A stretch of DNA of 64,000 bases from Sciurus carolinensis (GCF_902686445.1 NW_025920107.1:868001-932000), one strand, 5' to 3'. Counted from the first letter of the stretch, positions 34,901 through 46,968 are shown. Translations and numbers: made by a program. Notes: generated from the letters alone by a model not told the origin.

Positions 34901-37176
34901 GTTCCCCCTCTCCTATGTAAACCCCTGGGACCCTTGTCCAGAGACATCTCCTACCCCACAACAGTAGTATATTGTCTTTTAAAATGTTTTCAAGCAATAT
35001 ATAAAAGCATATTTTTTACAAAAGAACCTCAAAGTGAATCTGATTTGTACATTCTGGCAGTAGTGATGGAGCTTGCATCAGGAGGAAGTCTTCACTCTCC
35101 AGATACAAAATATATACCCCAATGTCACGGCCCAATTCCAATATCCACCAGTCAAACCCTACCACTTCAATCAATCCCATCAGAAATTAATTCACTGATT
35201 AGATTAAGACTCTCAAAAGCCCAATCATTTCTTCTCTGAACCTTATTACATTGTCTCACACATTTGCTTTTAGGGGACACCTCACATCTAAGCCACAATA
35301 AGACCTAAGTGACCAAGCATGCTAGAAGATTCTTCCATCTCTGGGCAGATTGCCTGGTCTTTGTATTTCTCTTACTACCACCATATTTGCATAATAGGTC
35401 CTTGATAGTGTTGGAAGCAGGGATGGGGATCATGACAGGATTCACATTTCACCAATACCACCTCTGGTGCTGCTGAAACTATTGCCATTTCTGTATATCT
35501 GATTATTCAGCAGCAGAACCAAATATCACCAGCCACCTGTGGAAATTGCAGTTTTATATTGTTGTACCCTGGATGGCTGTGGTGCATTCCTACTGGATTA
35601 TGCCTGTGCTGTGGGTGTTTGTCTTTCCTGCCCATAGCACTCTGAGGAGCATCAGTGTCCAGGTGCTAGAGAGAGTAGGGTTGACTGAGGCAGGAATTTT
35701 CACACTAGGATCTACTGTGAGGTGCAGGACAAGGAACAGTAAGTGCATGATCATGGATTCCACTAGTCCTCCAACCACAGCATCACTAAAAACCTACTTG
35801 GGTGGACCTCCTGCAGGCTATAGGAATCTCCTTCAAGATGTGATTCATCTTTATCATTATGACAAAGATAACATGAATGTATGATTCAGGAAGTTAAGAG
35901 CATATGACTTTCTCATGTTGTGACTATAGAACCAGTTAGTTAACAGGTCCTGATCCCAGGAGTAAAACTTCTCACTGGGAATGCTATAGAACACCTTAAC
36001 ATATATCCTAAAGTTTTATTCACTTGGATCTTTCAAGACTATAGACAATCATACATAAAAATAATTCATTGTGCTATAAATCTATAATAATTGTTATAAA
36101 TCTACAATATATAGGTCTCTGCTCCTCTTGAGATGTGTAGGTGTGGGACAACCTCAGGACAGAAAATAAAATGTTCTCTTCCTCAACTTGACCTGCACAG
36201 TATCTGATGTCTGGAGAAGGTTCCTGTGCTGGTGAGCCTTGGACACCTTCCCTTCCTCTTTCTCTTTTCTTGTCTTCAGTCTCTGTTTTAGAGGCCAGGA
36301 TGAGTCACAACTGCGATGTGTTGAACATCTGCTGCCATGGCAGACTCCAGACCTGAGCCAGGGGCCAAGCTCCTGGCACAGCCTCACCTGTGATGTCACA
36401 TAGTTCCCATCCTCCTGGTCCACCTCCAAGTTGGTCTATTTTTTAATTAAAACATAATCTAAGAAACTTGCTTTCAACTTAAAAAAAAACTAAGAAGATC
36501 CCTCATGGGCAGGTAACACACTAGTCACGCATGAACTTGAAGACTTTGGACTCTAAAGGGAAGATGGAGGTCTAAGCAGGGGCACTCAGGGGCCCAGGAT
36601 AGGCCCCTGACACTCCCTTCCTTAGCACCCTGGAGAGGCTTTGGAAAGAGGCACAGGATCCAATGATTACTGGAGATTCAACCCCATTGGGGCTTCTCCT
36701 GATGCACTCTGTGGGACTTGGCTGAACCCCAACTGCTGAGTGTGGCCCTGGACCTGATACTCCTTGGGAGCTGCTGAGGGTCTCCCAGGGGCTCTGGGAA
36801 GGTTTGAAGTGGGAAGCATGGAGCAGGGTTGGAAAATCTTGATGAGGACGACTAGCCTGCCCCTACCTTATGCCTGTGCCCTTCAAGGACAGTAGGTCCA
36901 TTCTCTGTTTGCCAAAACCACATCTTTGTCAATTCATATGGGTCACACAGCCTAGATGTCAATTGCCCTGAGACAAGTATGTGTTTTGAATTCCTGATGA
37001 TTGTAAATTCTTTGTCCTCTAAGCAGTTGGACAATTTCTTAGGAGAGGGATCACTTGAGTTTCTTATATAATCTCTTCAAGTGATGAAGGAAGAGGAAGA
37101 GCTTCATGAATGGGGGAGAAAAGATCCATGGTCAAGACTTTGGGATTCCAGACTACAAAACCTGCATGTTTTTCCA
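34901..37176. other. Unassigned region, possible old LTR pieces
   Basis: 35010-35300 ('cccaatcatttcttctctgaaccttattacattgtctcacacatttgcttttaggggacacctcacatc') has the flavour of an old repeat that I cannot name. The plus frame 35546-35884 ends in a protein-like stretch (GYRNLLQDVIHLYHYDKDN) without recognised homology. Nothing that looks like an IGKV leader exon was found up to the L1 fragment at 37177. Confidence 0.35.
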
Positions 37177-38615
37177 GTATACAATCCATCTTTCCTCCAT
37201 TCTTGCCTCCTTCTAATCCCCCATTATATATCATCATTCATTTATCACAGAGATCATTTGTTCTTTGGTTTTTTGTGATTGGCTTATCTCACTTAGTATG
37301 ATATTCTCCAACTCCAATCATTTACCTGCAAATGTTATAATTTTATTCTTTTTTATGACTGAGTAATATTCCTTTGTGTATATATACCACAGTTTCCTTA
37401 TCCATTCATCAATTGAAAGGCATCTAGTTTTGTTCCATGATCTAGCTGTTGTGAATTGATCAGTTATGAATATTGATGTGGCTGCATCAGTGTAGTATGC
37501 TGATTTTAAGTTTTTGGGTATAGGCCAAGGATTGGGATAGCTGGGTCAAAGGGTTTTTCCATTCCAAGATTTCTAAGGAATTTCCACACTGCTATCCAGA
37601 GTGATTGCACTAAATTGCAACCCCATCAGCAATGTATGAGTGTGCCTTTGCCCCCACATCCTCACCAACAAATATTGTTGTTTGTATTCTTGATAATTGC
37701 CATTCTAATTGGGATGAGATGGAATTTTAGGGTAGTTTTGATTTGCATTTCTCTCATTAAGAGATGTTGAACATTTTTTCATATATCAGTTGATTGCTTG
37801 TAGATCTTCTGTGAAGTGTCGGCTCAATTCTTTAGCCCATTTATTGATTGGATTATTTGAATTTGTGGTGTAAAGTTTTTGTGTTATTTATAGATTCTGG
37901 AGATTAGTGCTCTATCTGATGTGCATGTGACAAAGACTTTCTCCCACTCTGTAGGCTCTTTCTTCGCATTGCTGATAGTTTCCTTTGCTGAGCTTTTAGT
38001 TTGAATCTATCCCAATTAATGATTTCTGCTTTTATTTCTTGTGCTTTGGGAGTCATATTTAGAAAGTCTGGTCCTAAGCCAACATGATGAAGATTTGGAC
38101 CTATTTTTTCTTCTATAAGGTGCAGGGTCTCTGGTCTGATTCCAAGGTCCTTGATCCATTTAAGTTGAGTTTTGTGCAGGGTGAGAGATAGGGTTTTAGT
38201 TTTATTTTGTGCATATGGATTTGCAGTTTTTCCAGCACCATTTGTTGAAGAGACTATCAGTTCTCCATTGTAGGTTTTTTAGCACTTTGTCTAGTATGAG
38301 AAAACTGTATTTAGGTGGGTTGTCTTTGTGTCCTCTATTCTGTACCATTGATATACCTATCTGTTTTGGTGCCAATACCATGCTGTTTTGGTTAATATTG
38401 CTTCGTAATATAGTTGAAATTCTGGTATTGTGAGACCCCCTGCTTCACTCTTCCTGCTAAGGATTGCTTTAGCTATTCTGGGTATCTTATTCTTCCAAAT
38501 GAATATCATGATTGCTTGCTCTGTTTCTATGAGGTCCATCATTGGAATTTTAATTGGAATTGAATTGAATTTGTATAGCACTTTTGGTAGTATGGCCATT
38601 TTGATAAAAGTATAG
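37177..38615 (-). mobile_element. L1 fragment (3' part), minus strand
   Basis: Homologous to L1 copies 1 and 2 from the 3'UTR ('cccccattatatatcatcattcatttatcacagagatc') through the C-terminal ORF2 region to the RT end. The minus frame 38644-38357 gives [20 protein letters not shown]. It is more diverged than copies 1 and 2, with many indels, so it is an older insertion. No A-tail is visible on the left. Its right edge lies about 75 bp before the IGKV exon. Confidence 0.9.
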
Positions 38616-38691
38616 TGGGGATTGAGGTAGGAGATTGTTCCCAAGGTTCTGGGAGTTTACTATATGTAATTGTTACTTCTGATGTTAGGTG

Positions 38692-38984
38692 TGAGATGTG
38701 ATATCCAGATGACCCAGTCCCCTTTATACTGTCAGCATCTTGAGGTGACAGAGTCACCATATCCTGTAGGGCCACTCAGAGCATTATATATTTTTTACAG
38801 CAGTATCAGAAGAAACAAGGGAAATCTCCTTAGCCTCTCATTTAGGCTGCAAACAGTTTGCAAAATGTGATCCCACTGAGATTCATTGGCAGTGAATTTG
38901 ACATGGACTTCAGCCCCACCATAAAAGCCTGGATGCTGAAAAAGTTGTCAATTATTACTGTCAATAAAATTGGAGTTACCATCC
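38692..38984 (+). pseudogene. Immunoglobulin kappa variable (IGKV) pseudogene, V exon
   Basis: A V-kappa exon encodes the end of the leader plus FR1 to CDR3 of an antibody light chain. After an acceptor-like cttctgatgttag the sequence reads …RCDIQMTQSP (FR1 start). A short deletion follows, then 'gacagagtcaccatatcctgtagggcc' (the CDR1 side, with the first cysteine region at TCCTGTAGG). Next come 'cagcagtatcagaagaaacaaggg' (FR2), 'ctgcaaacagtttgcaaaatg' (CDR2), 'agattcattggcagtgaatttgacatggacttc' (FR3) and 'tcaattattactgtcaat' (the Y-Y-C-like end). Several indels and stops (for example at 38868 and in the FR3 frame) make it non-functional. No leader exon was found upstream, where an L1 fragment sits. 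A VK1-like subgroup is suggested by DIQMTQSP. Confidence 0.93.
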
Positions 38985-39012
38985 CACAGTGATTCAAGCC
39001 ATGACACAAACC
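38985..39012 (+). promoter_or_regulatory. V-kappa recombination signal (12-RSS)
   Basis: Perfect heptamer CACAGTG (38985-38991), a spacer of exactly 12 nt (38992-39003) and nonamer ACACAAACC (39004-39012), one mismatch from ACAAAAACC. This is the V-kappa arrangement, immediately 3' of the V exon. The site is better kept than the coding part and could still be a substrate for RAG recombinase if the locus is accessible. Confidence 0.9.
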
Positions 39013-41393
39013 TTCAAGAGAAGCAGAAGTCTGAGTCTAGGCCGCTTTAGCTGCTCCTTCTGCTGCTTCCACCTGCTGAGAGCACTTTTCAGGAGCAGCA
39101 GGACTCTGAGGTCACTGGGAGGATTTTCTACAAGGGGAGAGGAATTGTCCTTTGATCAGGGGTCCCCTTGCTCCTCCTCAGTCCCAGAAGCAGAGAGAGG
39201 ACAAGACTCCTCCTGGTCTAATTCAAGACAGAACTTGTTGTCTGTGTGTCATTGTGTCATTATGGTGTTATGGACACTGTGTGGTGTCAGCTTGGGTGGA
39301 TGGAGAGAAGCTTGGAGTGGTAGAGTGTTAGTAAAGCATGTTCAGGAAAGTTGGTGTGATGTTCAGGGGACTGAGTGAGGAAGTCCCTCTTTGAGTGTAG
39401 GTGACTGGGTTAGGTGGACTGTAGGAGAAACAGAGGACACTCATCTTTTGTGTTCCCACATGCTGTTCCTCCCTAAGAGGATGCCTTTATGATCTCACCA
39501 TGCATGGACATCAACCCCAAGTCTTTTGCCCTTTTCACCTGTATGTGTACTTGCTGCCCTCTCTGCAGTCTTTGACATGTACACAATAAATTGGGAATGT
39601 GTTATGGTCTCTCTCCTTCTGAGGCTTCTGGCTTTTTGGACTGAGATGTAAATGGTTTTGTCAGATTATCAGGTCTTGCAAAAAGCACAGTGGGAAATAA
39701 AGGGACAATGTCCTTTTGGAGGGGCTATGCCCAGACATTGAAAAATGAGAAAGAATTTAAAATAAGTACTTTCCAAATGAATTTCCCATTTTAATGTCAT
39801 TATGGAGCAGGGACTATCAATAATCAGCATGAACAAATGCACAGATTGTAGATAGTCATCTTCTACTATTCTATTTAGGCTCATAAACTAATGATCTGAA
39901 ATCCTGCTTGGATTTCAATAGTAAAAACTTCATCCTACCCAGTTCATGTGACCACTGGCACTTGTGACCATTCAACTCACAAAGAAGGAAGACCACTGTT
40001 AATCTCTATTATTATGTCCACACCATGGGACCAGAATGACACCTGGCTTTCACGTGGCCACAGTGGCCCTGAGGGAAGGCTGTGAGGGATTCTTGTGTGT
40101 GCCTTTGCATTCATTCTTGTGTCTGCCAGGAATATGTGAAAATTTTTGGAAAGCTTTAATATGTGCTAGAAAGTTCTTATATAATACACCATTGGACCAA
40201 GCAACTGACTTATAGAAAAATAACAAATCTGAGTGAACTTGAACATGATGTCATCATGTATGCAGACTCAGCTGCACTAAAAGGAGACTATCATGTACAA
40301 CTAATTAGAACAAAATTAAAATTTTTCCAAAGGAGGTGAAACTAGCAGGAATCAAGCTACTTTGGTACTCAGTCCTGTGAAGTTGATTCCTTGTCCTGCT
40401 GGGCATTGTGAAGGCTCAGAAGCACTAACCCTGTGAGGATCTGGTTCTACAACAAAAAGAATATTAGCTCTTCAGAAACAAGAAGTATATTGTGCATACT
40501 GAGCCCCTTAAAATCTTCTGTTTCTATACACTCAGCTTTGAGATTCTCTGGTCATTAGTTCTTGACCCAAAGGATTGCTGTGGTCACATTTCCATTAAAC
40601 TGGGTGAAATGATGAGCACATGGTCACTAGATATCAATAGTACAGTGGAGTCATTTTGAAGAAATAGTGCTGCTGTTTAGGTTAGGTTCATACATCCTGG
40701 TGGTTAATGGCTTATAGAAATCTGTTTACATATTTAAAGAAAGAGACTGGAAATGTATCAATTCTGTAACAGCTTCTGTAATGTTTCCCCTCATGACATT
40801 TCCACTTGTGAAAGCTGGTTGAAAATTTGAGCAGGTGTCAGTATGAAGCTTCAGGTGATGCAGGAATTGGGCAGCAGAGGTCCAGGCAACCTCATGAGGC
40901 ACAGGGAATGTGACCTGCACAGTGAGACATGGAGATGTCAACTACAGTAACTGCCTCCTTCTCAGACTGAGGATTGAGAAACATGGGTTCCAGTCACTTC
41001 CTTCCTGCCAACTGTGATGTCAGAGTGTCACCTGGATATGAGAGAAGCCAATCTTGGCTGCTTAAGCAAAAAGGTGACATGGTCATGGATTAGGATAAGA
41101 AGCCTGTAGGAGCAGGTTCAGGCTCCTTCCAGTCCTAACCCCCTCACTTCAAATGCCCTGTGTGTTCTAAGATCAGGAAACACAAGGAACAGGTTATGTG
41201 GCTGAAGAATTTGTGAAGCTCCAAGCTGTTTTGCTCCACCTGTTCTCCCAACAACAGCCCAACACCAGGAAAGATACTGGCTCTGACATTTTCACCTCAG
41301 GGGATCCTCCTGCCCTTATGTCAGGCAAACCATGATTGAAACCTATTACATAGCACAGGTGGTAGGAAATTATTAAATATTAAAAAAAGAAAA
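39013..41393. other. Unique DNA 3' of the IGKV relic
   Basis: No second V segment, J segment or other RSS pair was found here on either strand. A CACAGTG at about 40918 has no nonamer at 12 or 23 nt. The frame 38989-39378 is chance read-through from the RSS into the flank. Confidence 0.45.
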
Positions 41394-41468
41394 TAAGTTG
41401 GGGATATAGCTTAGTTTGTAGAGTGCTTGCCTTGTAAGCACAAGGCCCTGGGTTCAATCCCCAGCTCA

Positions 41469-41508
<40 letters not shown>

Positions 41509-41518
41509 CAACAACAAA
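41394..41518 (+). mobile_element. ID element with (AAT)n/(AAC)n tail
   Basis: 'tggggatatagcttagtttgtagagtgcttgccttgtaagcacaaggccctgggttcaatccccagc' is near-consensus ID. It is followed by a (TAA)13-type microsatellite at 41469-41505 and (CAA)n that grew from its A-tail. Confidence 0.93.
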
Positions 41519-42297
41519 AGTTTTCAGGAAAGTACTAGGTGTATTATGGTAAAGAAAACATGGCAATACTAATGTCATGCCTGCAGAAGGTGTGAACTCC
41601 AAGGATGATGACAGTAGTTTGTACATTGAACACAGTAAGTTTATTAAACATTGGCTGAATGCCTTATGCATTTAAATAACACAGTCTTTCTGATATAACA
41701 AGACTTCTCCTTACACTGTACTCTCAACAGAGTGCCAAATCACTATACCACACTTGGAGTATTTTATGCTTAATAATAAAATTGAAGTCACCCAGTATGA
41801 AGAGTTAAAGCAAGTGTTACCTCTCTGGCTAGGACCAGACTTGCTCCAAAAATGGATGAAGAACTCTAGAAATACATTATCCATGGGCCATCTATACCAG
41901 AGTCTAACTAGATCTCTAATTCTAGAAGATGAAATAATTTAAATTACCATTTAAAAATGGGTATTAATATTGAAGCAAACAATGTGTGTAAAATATTGTA
42001 GCAAACCCTCTACCAGACCTTAGGGAGGAAGAGGGGACACATTTGGAATGCACCCACTCTTTAGGGGTTACAAACAGTAGCAATACACATACACAAGGAC
42101 TTAATGATATGCTAAAAGTGTTAAATGGAGACACAACCAGAAATGGTCTGAAGGTGAAGGTCGGTGGCCCACTGAGGTATGTTAACCCCAGGAAGAAAAG
42201 AGTTGCTAGCTTAATTATTTGAAGTTCAACTATTCTCATATCACTGGTACATTTTACTAATAAAGTACATATTAGTAGCCTTATTAAAACAGGAATA

Positions 42298-42390
42298 GTG
42301 GCTGCAGATATAGCTCAGTTGGTACAGTGCATGTCTCCCATGTAAAAGGCCCTGGATTCAATCCCCAGCACAACAAAAGAGTAAAAAAAA
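42298..42390 (+). mobile_element. ID element
   Basis: 'gctgcagatatagctcagttggtacagtgcatgtctcccatgtaaaaggccctggattcaatccccagcac', followed by an A-rich tail. Confidence 0.9.
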
Positions 42391-44725
42391 ACTGTATTTA
42401 ACATTAATTCAGTAGAAATTGAGTTGTGAGAAATTGCCATAGCAGAAGGGAAAAAGAAAATATATGAAGAAAGGCAAGTCAGAACAGATTTATTAGTTGT
42501 TGCCCTCAGTAGTCTTAATCACTGTTGGCATGTGACTTCTTTGAGATCAGAATGGATAAATTTCTAACAGAGGATACTTGCTGATAATTGCTTAAAATTT
42601 TTCCAAGAAACTAAGATAAACTCCATTTTTCTCTCCAAAATAAAGGGAGTATTTGTGTAATGTAGCACTTAAAGTCAAATTCAGGGGAACATAGAAGCTT
42701 TGGCTTAGAAAGGATCATGTTATATTTTCAGATCATTTTATTGTCAACCACTGTCTTTCTGGTGGTGTTCAGGATTCTGCTACCCTGGGTCCAGTGAGGA
42801 AAAGGAAGTCACACAGTAATGAGAACAGAGAATGTTTAAGGTAAAGAATTAGTATCACAGGCTGTTGCCTAGAAAGAAGTAAAGAGAGCTATAAAAAATC
42901 ATCATAAATGATGCCAGAGCAACCTATGCTTGTAGGGCTATGATTGAGTAACCACGCAAAGAGCCCACACAGGGTTTGAGATGCAAGCCTCATCAGAGAG
43001 GGCTTGTCTATGACTCACTGGACAGCAGAGAAAGTGTGTTGATAAAATTTGTTAGAACATTACACTCACTGGCACCAGAGACACATGTTTATAGGAGGTA
43101 TTTCAGCAGCACCTTGTTCTACAGACTTTTAGACTCAGGAGGGAGGGTGCAGAGAAAACTGTGGGCTGTGGTGCAGAGCAGGACCCTGGTGCTGTAGACA
43201 CCTGCCAAGCAGTGGCCTAGACAGAAGTAGAACTCTTCTCTCTTGCAGTGTCTCTGGTGAAATCTGCTGAACATTATCCATCAGTTGACATTGGTACAGA
43301 AACTAGAATAGCTTTTTCTTTGTACCTATTCATGGTATAAACATGGCAGCAAATTGCTGTTCTAGGCTTTTCCTGAAGTACATGTTCATAGCTTTTGCAC
43401 CCTCTGCCATCCAGAAACAACTTCTTGGAAGTGAAGTATTGGTAGACTCCTTTGATCTTAGAATCCACTCCTGCCTTTGTTGTTCCCATTTAGCTGATCA
43501 TGGTCATTTCCCTGCTCTGTACCCTCTCACAGTTTTAAATGTACAAAGGGAGTCCTAGTCCTGGACCAAATTTTTGGGTATTTTTTTTCTTGTAAATAGA
43601 GTGATAAGATTAATGGCTCTTTTTTATTAGCCTTAGGAAGTATTACACAGTTCCTTTGGCTTATTTTACCATAAGGTTTTTGTTCTTGTTTTATAAACAG
43701 CATACTAAAATAATCCCTTTTCATAGCTTTTATTTTATGATGTGTTTAAAATCAGCCAGGATGCTACAGCCATGAATTCTGTCAGTATGTCCTTCAGTGA
43801 GTAGTTCTGTCCAATGAAAACAGAAACTAGGTAATTTTAGGGTTTTCTTCTTTGTAATTTTTTTCTTCACTTCCTTTACACATATATTAAAGTGCTGTAA
43901 TTTGTGTTTATAGTCACAGGAAAATTTATGGATGAAGATGGTTTCAAAGTTTTATGATGGGGTTCAAGTGTCAGTAATATAGTGTGATGTTTTTGACTAG
44001 CTTTCATTTTGTTGCTGTTGCCACCATAATATAACAACAAGAATTCAGAATAAAAAATAGTTCATGTAATCTAATGCCAGCTGAGTTTTATAGAACAAGG
44101 AAATGATTTGGACAAGATTAGTGTACACTCCTCAGTTATTTTCAGGTTGATACTCTGAACACATTTTTAAAATCTCTTGGGCATTTTACCAGTATTTTTA
44201 TATTCTTTATATTTACAGTACATAAAAAATGTTTAAAATATTTGGTATTCTCTGAAATTTACTGTGGTTCAACACTGTATGAATAATTCAGAAGAGAATT
44301 TGTTGAGTCTCTTTCCACCTTCTCTGTGTTTCTGTATCTGTCTATACATTTTCATGTTAATAATTTCACTGGTTAACCTGATTACACTGAAATATTAACT
44401 CTTCCAACTTTACTTGGGACTCAGATATCTCTACCAAGTTCTTTGCTACCAATTTACAGTGTTATTCAAACCTTTGAAAATTGCAAATGTCACTACTTTG
44501 TAATTTGTTAATACCTTTGTATCAGAAGTTTATCCTGTCTGGCTATTGTATTCCTTATTAATATCTTCTGATTTTGAACCCTTGAAACTTTTAGCTTACC
44601 AGTTGTCCCCCTCCATTCCTTCTTATGTTTTAGTGTGGTATCACTAACTAAATTGTAAGCCCCTTAATACTTTTTTTTTCTCTTCATCAATATAATATGT
44701 TCTTCTTTATATATATAATTTAATT
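42391..44725. other. Unassigned DNA with one protein-like minus-strand frame
   Basis: Mostly AT-rich. A minus-strand frame (43489-43274) has a protein-like composition (see findings) but no recognised family. No other gene, RNA or young repeat is seen. Confidence 0.35.
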
Positions 44726-44924
44726 AATTGATTTTGCTCTACTGGGAAGTGAACTTAGGGGTGCTGTACCAGTAGGTATATCCTTAGCTTTTTTAATTTA
44801 TTTTTTTAATTAAAGACATTGTCTTATATAAGGCAGTTCTTCCAAAATACCCATTAGTCTGTGAACTTGTGATTGCCCTGCATCAACCTTCCAAGTCACA
44901 GGATTATAGGCATGTGCCAAACTG
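44726..44924 (-). mobile_element. Sciurid dimeric SINE, minus strand, diverged
   Basis: 'ctactgggaagtgaacttaggggtgctgtaccagtaggtatatccttag', then 'ctgtgaacttgtgattgccctgcatcaaccttcc…ggattataggcatgtgcc'. Confidence 0.8.
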
Positions 44925-45071
44925 CCTTCCACTCTTTATAATTTCAAATGACTTGGAAACTAATTTGCTCATTAGCAGGGGTCTTGAATAATCTCAATTT
45001 TAAGGTATTTTGCTAAGTGAAAGAAATAAGTAGGTGACTAGTATTTAGAGTTATACCTTGGAATAATATTT

Positions 45072-45240
45072 TTGTACTGGGAATTTAACCCAGGAGTGCT
45101 CTACCAGTGAGCTACACTCTCTTTTTAAAATTTGGTGTCAGGTTCTTGTTAAATTGTCCAGACTGGCCTCCAAGTTAAAACCCTCCTTCCTCAGCCTCTG
45201 AATAATTGATATTGTGTGGGTGTCACCATTCCCAGAATGT
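45072..45240 (-). mobile_element. Sciurid dimeric SINE, minus strand, diverged
   Basis: 'ttgtactgggaatttaacccaggagtgctctaccagtgagctacactc', then 'ggttcttgttaaattgtccagactggcctcc'. Confidence 0.8.
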
Positions 45241-45377
45241 CCAAATAATGTTTTAATCATCCTGGGGACAGGAGCTAACAGTATATCTGAAAACATCTCA
45301 TTAGTTCCATAGACTCGAAGGTCTAAGATTAAAATTAACTAGAAAATATTAAATAAATAAGATATACATAAACATTC

Positions 45378-45568
45378 CTTTTTTTTTTTTTTGGTTATGG
45401 TATTGAGCCCAAGACCCCTTTAACACTGAACTCCATACCTAGCCCATTTTTTTTTTTAATTTTAAGACAGGGTCTCACTAAGTTGCTGAGGCTGGCCTCA
45501 AACTTGTTCATCCTGCCTCAGACTCCTAAGGTACTAGGGTTATAGACTTGTCATCACATACCTACCTT
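45378..45568 (-). mobile_element. Sciurid dimeric SINE, minus strand
   Basis: Starts with poly-T at 45378. Then 'ggtattgagcccaagacccctttaacactgaactccatacctagccc' and 'aagacagggtctcactaagttgctgaggctggcctcaaacttg'. Confidence 0.9.
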
Positions 45569-45699
45569 GAAAAGGCCAGTGAGTGGGAACCTGAAAAATC
45601 ACTTTTTGAAAAGGTGATAGAAGATAAACTCAAAGTGTTTATGAACTTTCAAGGGACTCAAATTATATTTTGAAATGCTGACTCCTTATGTGACAGTTT

Positions 45700-46019
45700 T
45701 TGGAGTTTTTCTGAAGAAGTAGAAAAGTAAAATAAGGTCAGAAAACTGGGGCCATGATCCAATGGCATTATTAAGTGTCCTTTCATAAAGAGATATCAGA
45801 GAGCTCAGTCATGCTTTGAGGTGCATGTGTACAAAAAAGGTTAGTTTAGGACACAGCAAGATAGTGGTCATTTTCAAGCTGTGGAGGAAGACCTCACCAG
45901 AAACTGATCCTGTTGGCTTCTTAATTTGGACTTCTGTCAGAACTGTAAGAAAATACATTAGTTAAGCCCCACCCCATTCTGTGATATTTTGTTATGGCAG
46001 TCCAAGTAGACTAAGACAG
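45700..46019 (+). mobile_element. MLT1/MaLR-like solo LTR relic
   Basis: The order of phrases is that of old mammalian MaLR LTRs: 'ggacacagcaagatagtggtc', 'gtggaggaagacctcaccagaaactgatcctgttggcttc', 'gacttctgtcagaactgtaagaaaata', 'gttaagccccaccccattctgtgatattttgttatggcagtccaagtagactaagacag'. It is diverged, and its left border is uncertain. Confidence 0.75.
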
Positions 46020-46364
46020 TTTTAAAAGTATTCTGGGGTTTGTTCTACAAAAGTTTCCTATCAGAAAGGGATATATTAATGGTATCTCTGTTAAGGGATT
46101 TTCAGGTAGAGGTTTAATGTGGATGAAAAGGCATGGAAGCATGAGAAAGTATGTGGAAAAGAGGATAAGGGAACCTCAGTGAAGAGATGTTTGGAGGTGC
46201 TTTTGAAATGGGATGCAGGGTCACATCAGACTGTGCACTGCTGGAAATGTGGAATAATGGAGCTCAGATATGTGTACAGTTGTGTGACTTTGGACATGAG
46301 CCAAAATTTTAAGCCAAGATCTGAATTACTTCATGAAATTGGGATGTAGCTTCTTTATTCAATT

Positions 46365-46448
46365 TTTCTTTTGCAGTGCTGGTTATCAAATGCAAGATCT
46401 GGTGCAGGGTGGGCAAACCCTCAACACTGAGCTATATTCCCCAGGTGC
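46365..46448 (-). mobile_element. ID-type SINE fragment, minus strand
   Basis: 'gtgctggttatcaaatgcaagatctggtgcagggtgggcaaaccctcaacactgagctatattccc' is a diverged complement of an ID-type SINE. Confidence 0.6.
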
Positions 46449-46789
46449 CTTGTAGAATATTTGAGAAAAATTAATACATTTTTGTGAAATATATGGTTGC
46501 ATATCAGGCATCTAATAAATATAGCAGTAAAAGATGAAAAAATAAGGTCTTTTGGAATCTAACCAAAGTTTAAACTCCTTACACTCTGCTTGTGGAGGTG
46601 AATGCAGATTAGTTTTACATTGTTTTCAAGTGGGATTAGGGTGGCAGTCTACCTAGTTGTCTTTGTTTACTAATGTATCTCTGGAGGATAAATCAGGACC
46701 TTTGCTGGATGGGAGAGATCCAACATGAGAAAGTGGAGAAGGTGGTAATGAGTTTGTTTTAGAGAAGGGAGCCAGAACTGAATGAGGAC

Positions 46790-46968
46790 ACAGAGATGGC
46801 TGAGCACATTGGCACACATCTGCAATCCCTGCAAGTTAGTTGGCCACAGCAGAAAGATCTCAAGGTCAAAGTCAGGATACACATCTTAGATCCTGTCTTA
46901 AAAAGAACTGGGAATATAGCTAAGTGGCAAAGCATATGTGGGTTCAGTCCCCAGCATCAAAAGAGAGA
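46790..46968 (+). mobile_element. Sciurid dimeric SINE, diverged
   Basis: 'ggctgagcacattggcacacatctgcaatccctgcaagttagt…', then 'actgggaatatagctaagtggcaaagcatatgtgggttcagtccccagc'. Confidence 0.8.

Noticed and set aside
40918..40950. Second V(D)J recombination signal (CACAGTG)
   Set aside because: No nonamer lies 12 or 23 nt away and there is no V or J coding sequence beside it.
41469..41518. CRISPR-like or coding repeat in the AAT array
   Set aside because: It is a simple trinucleotide expansion of an ID element tail in a mammalian genome.
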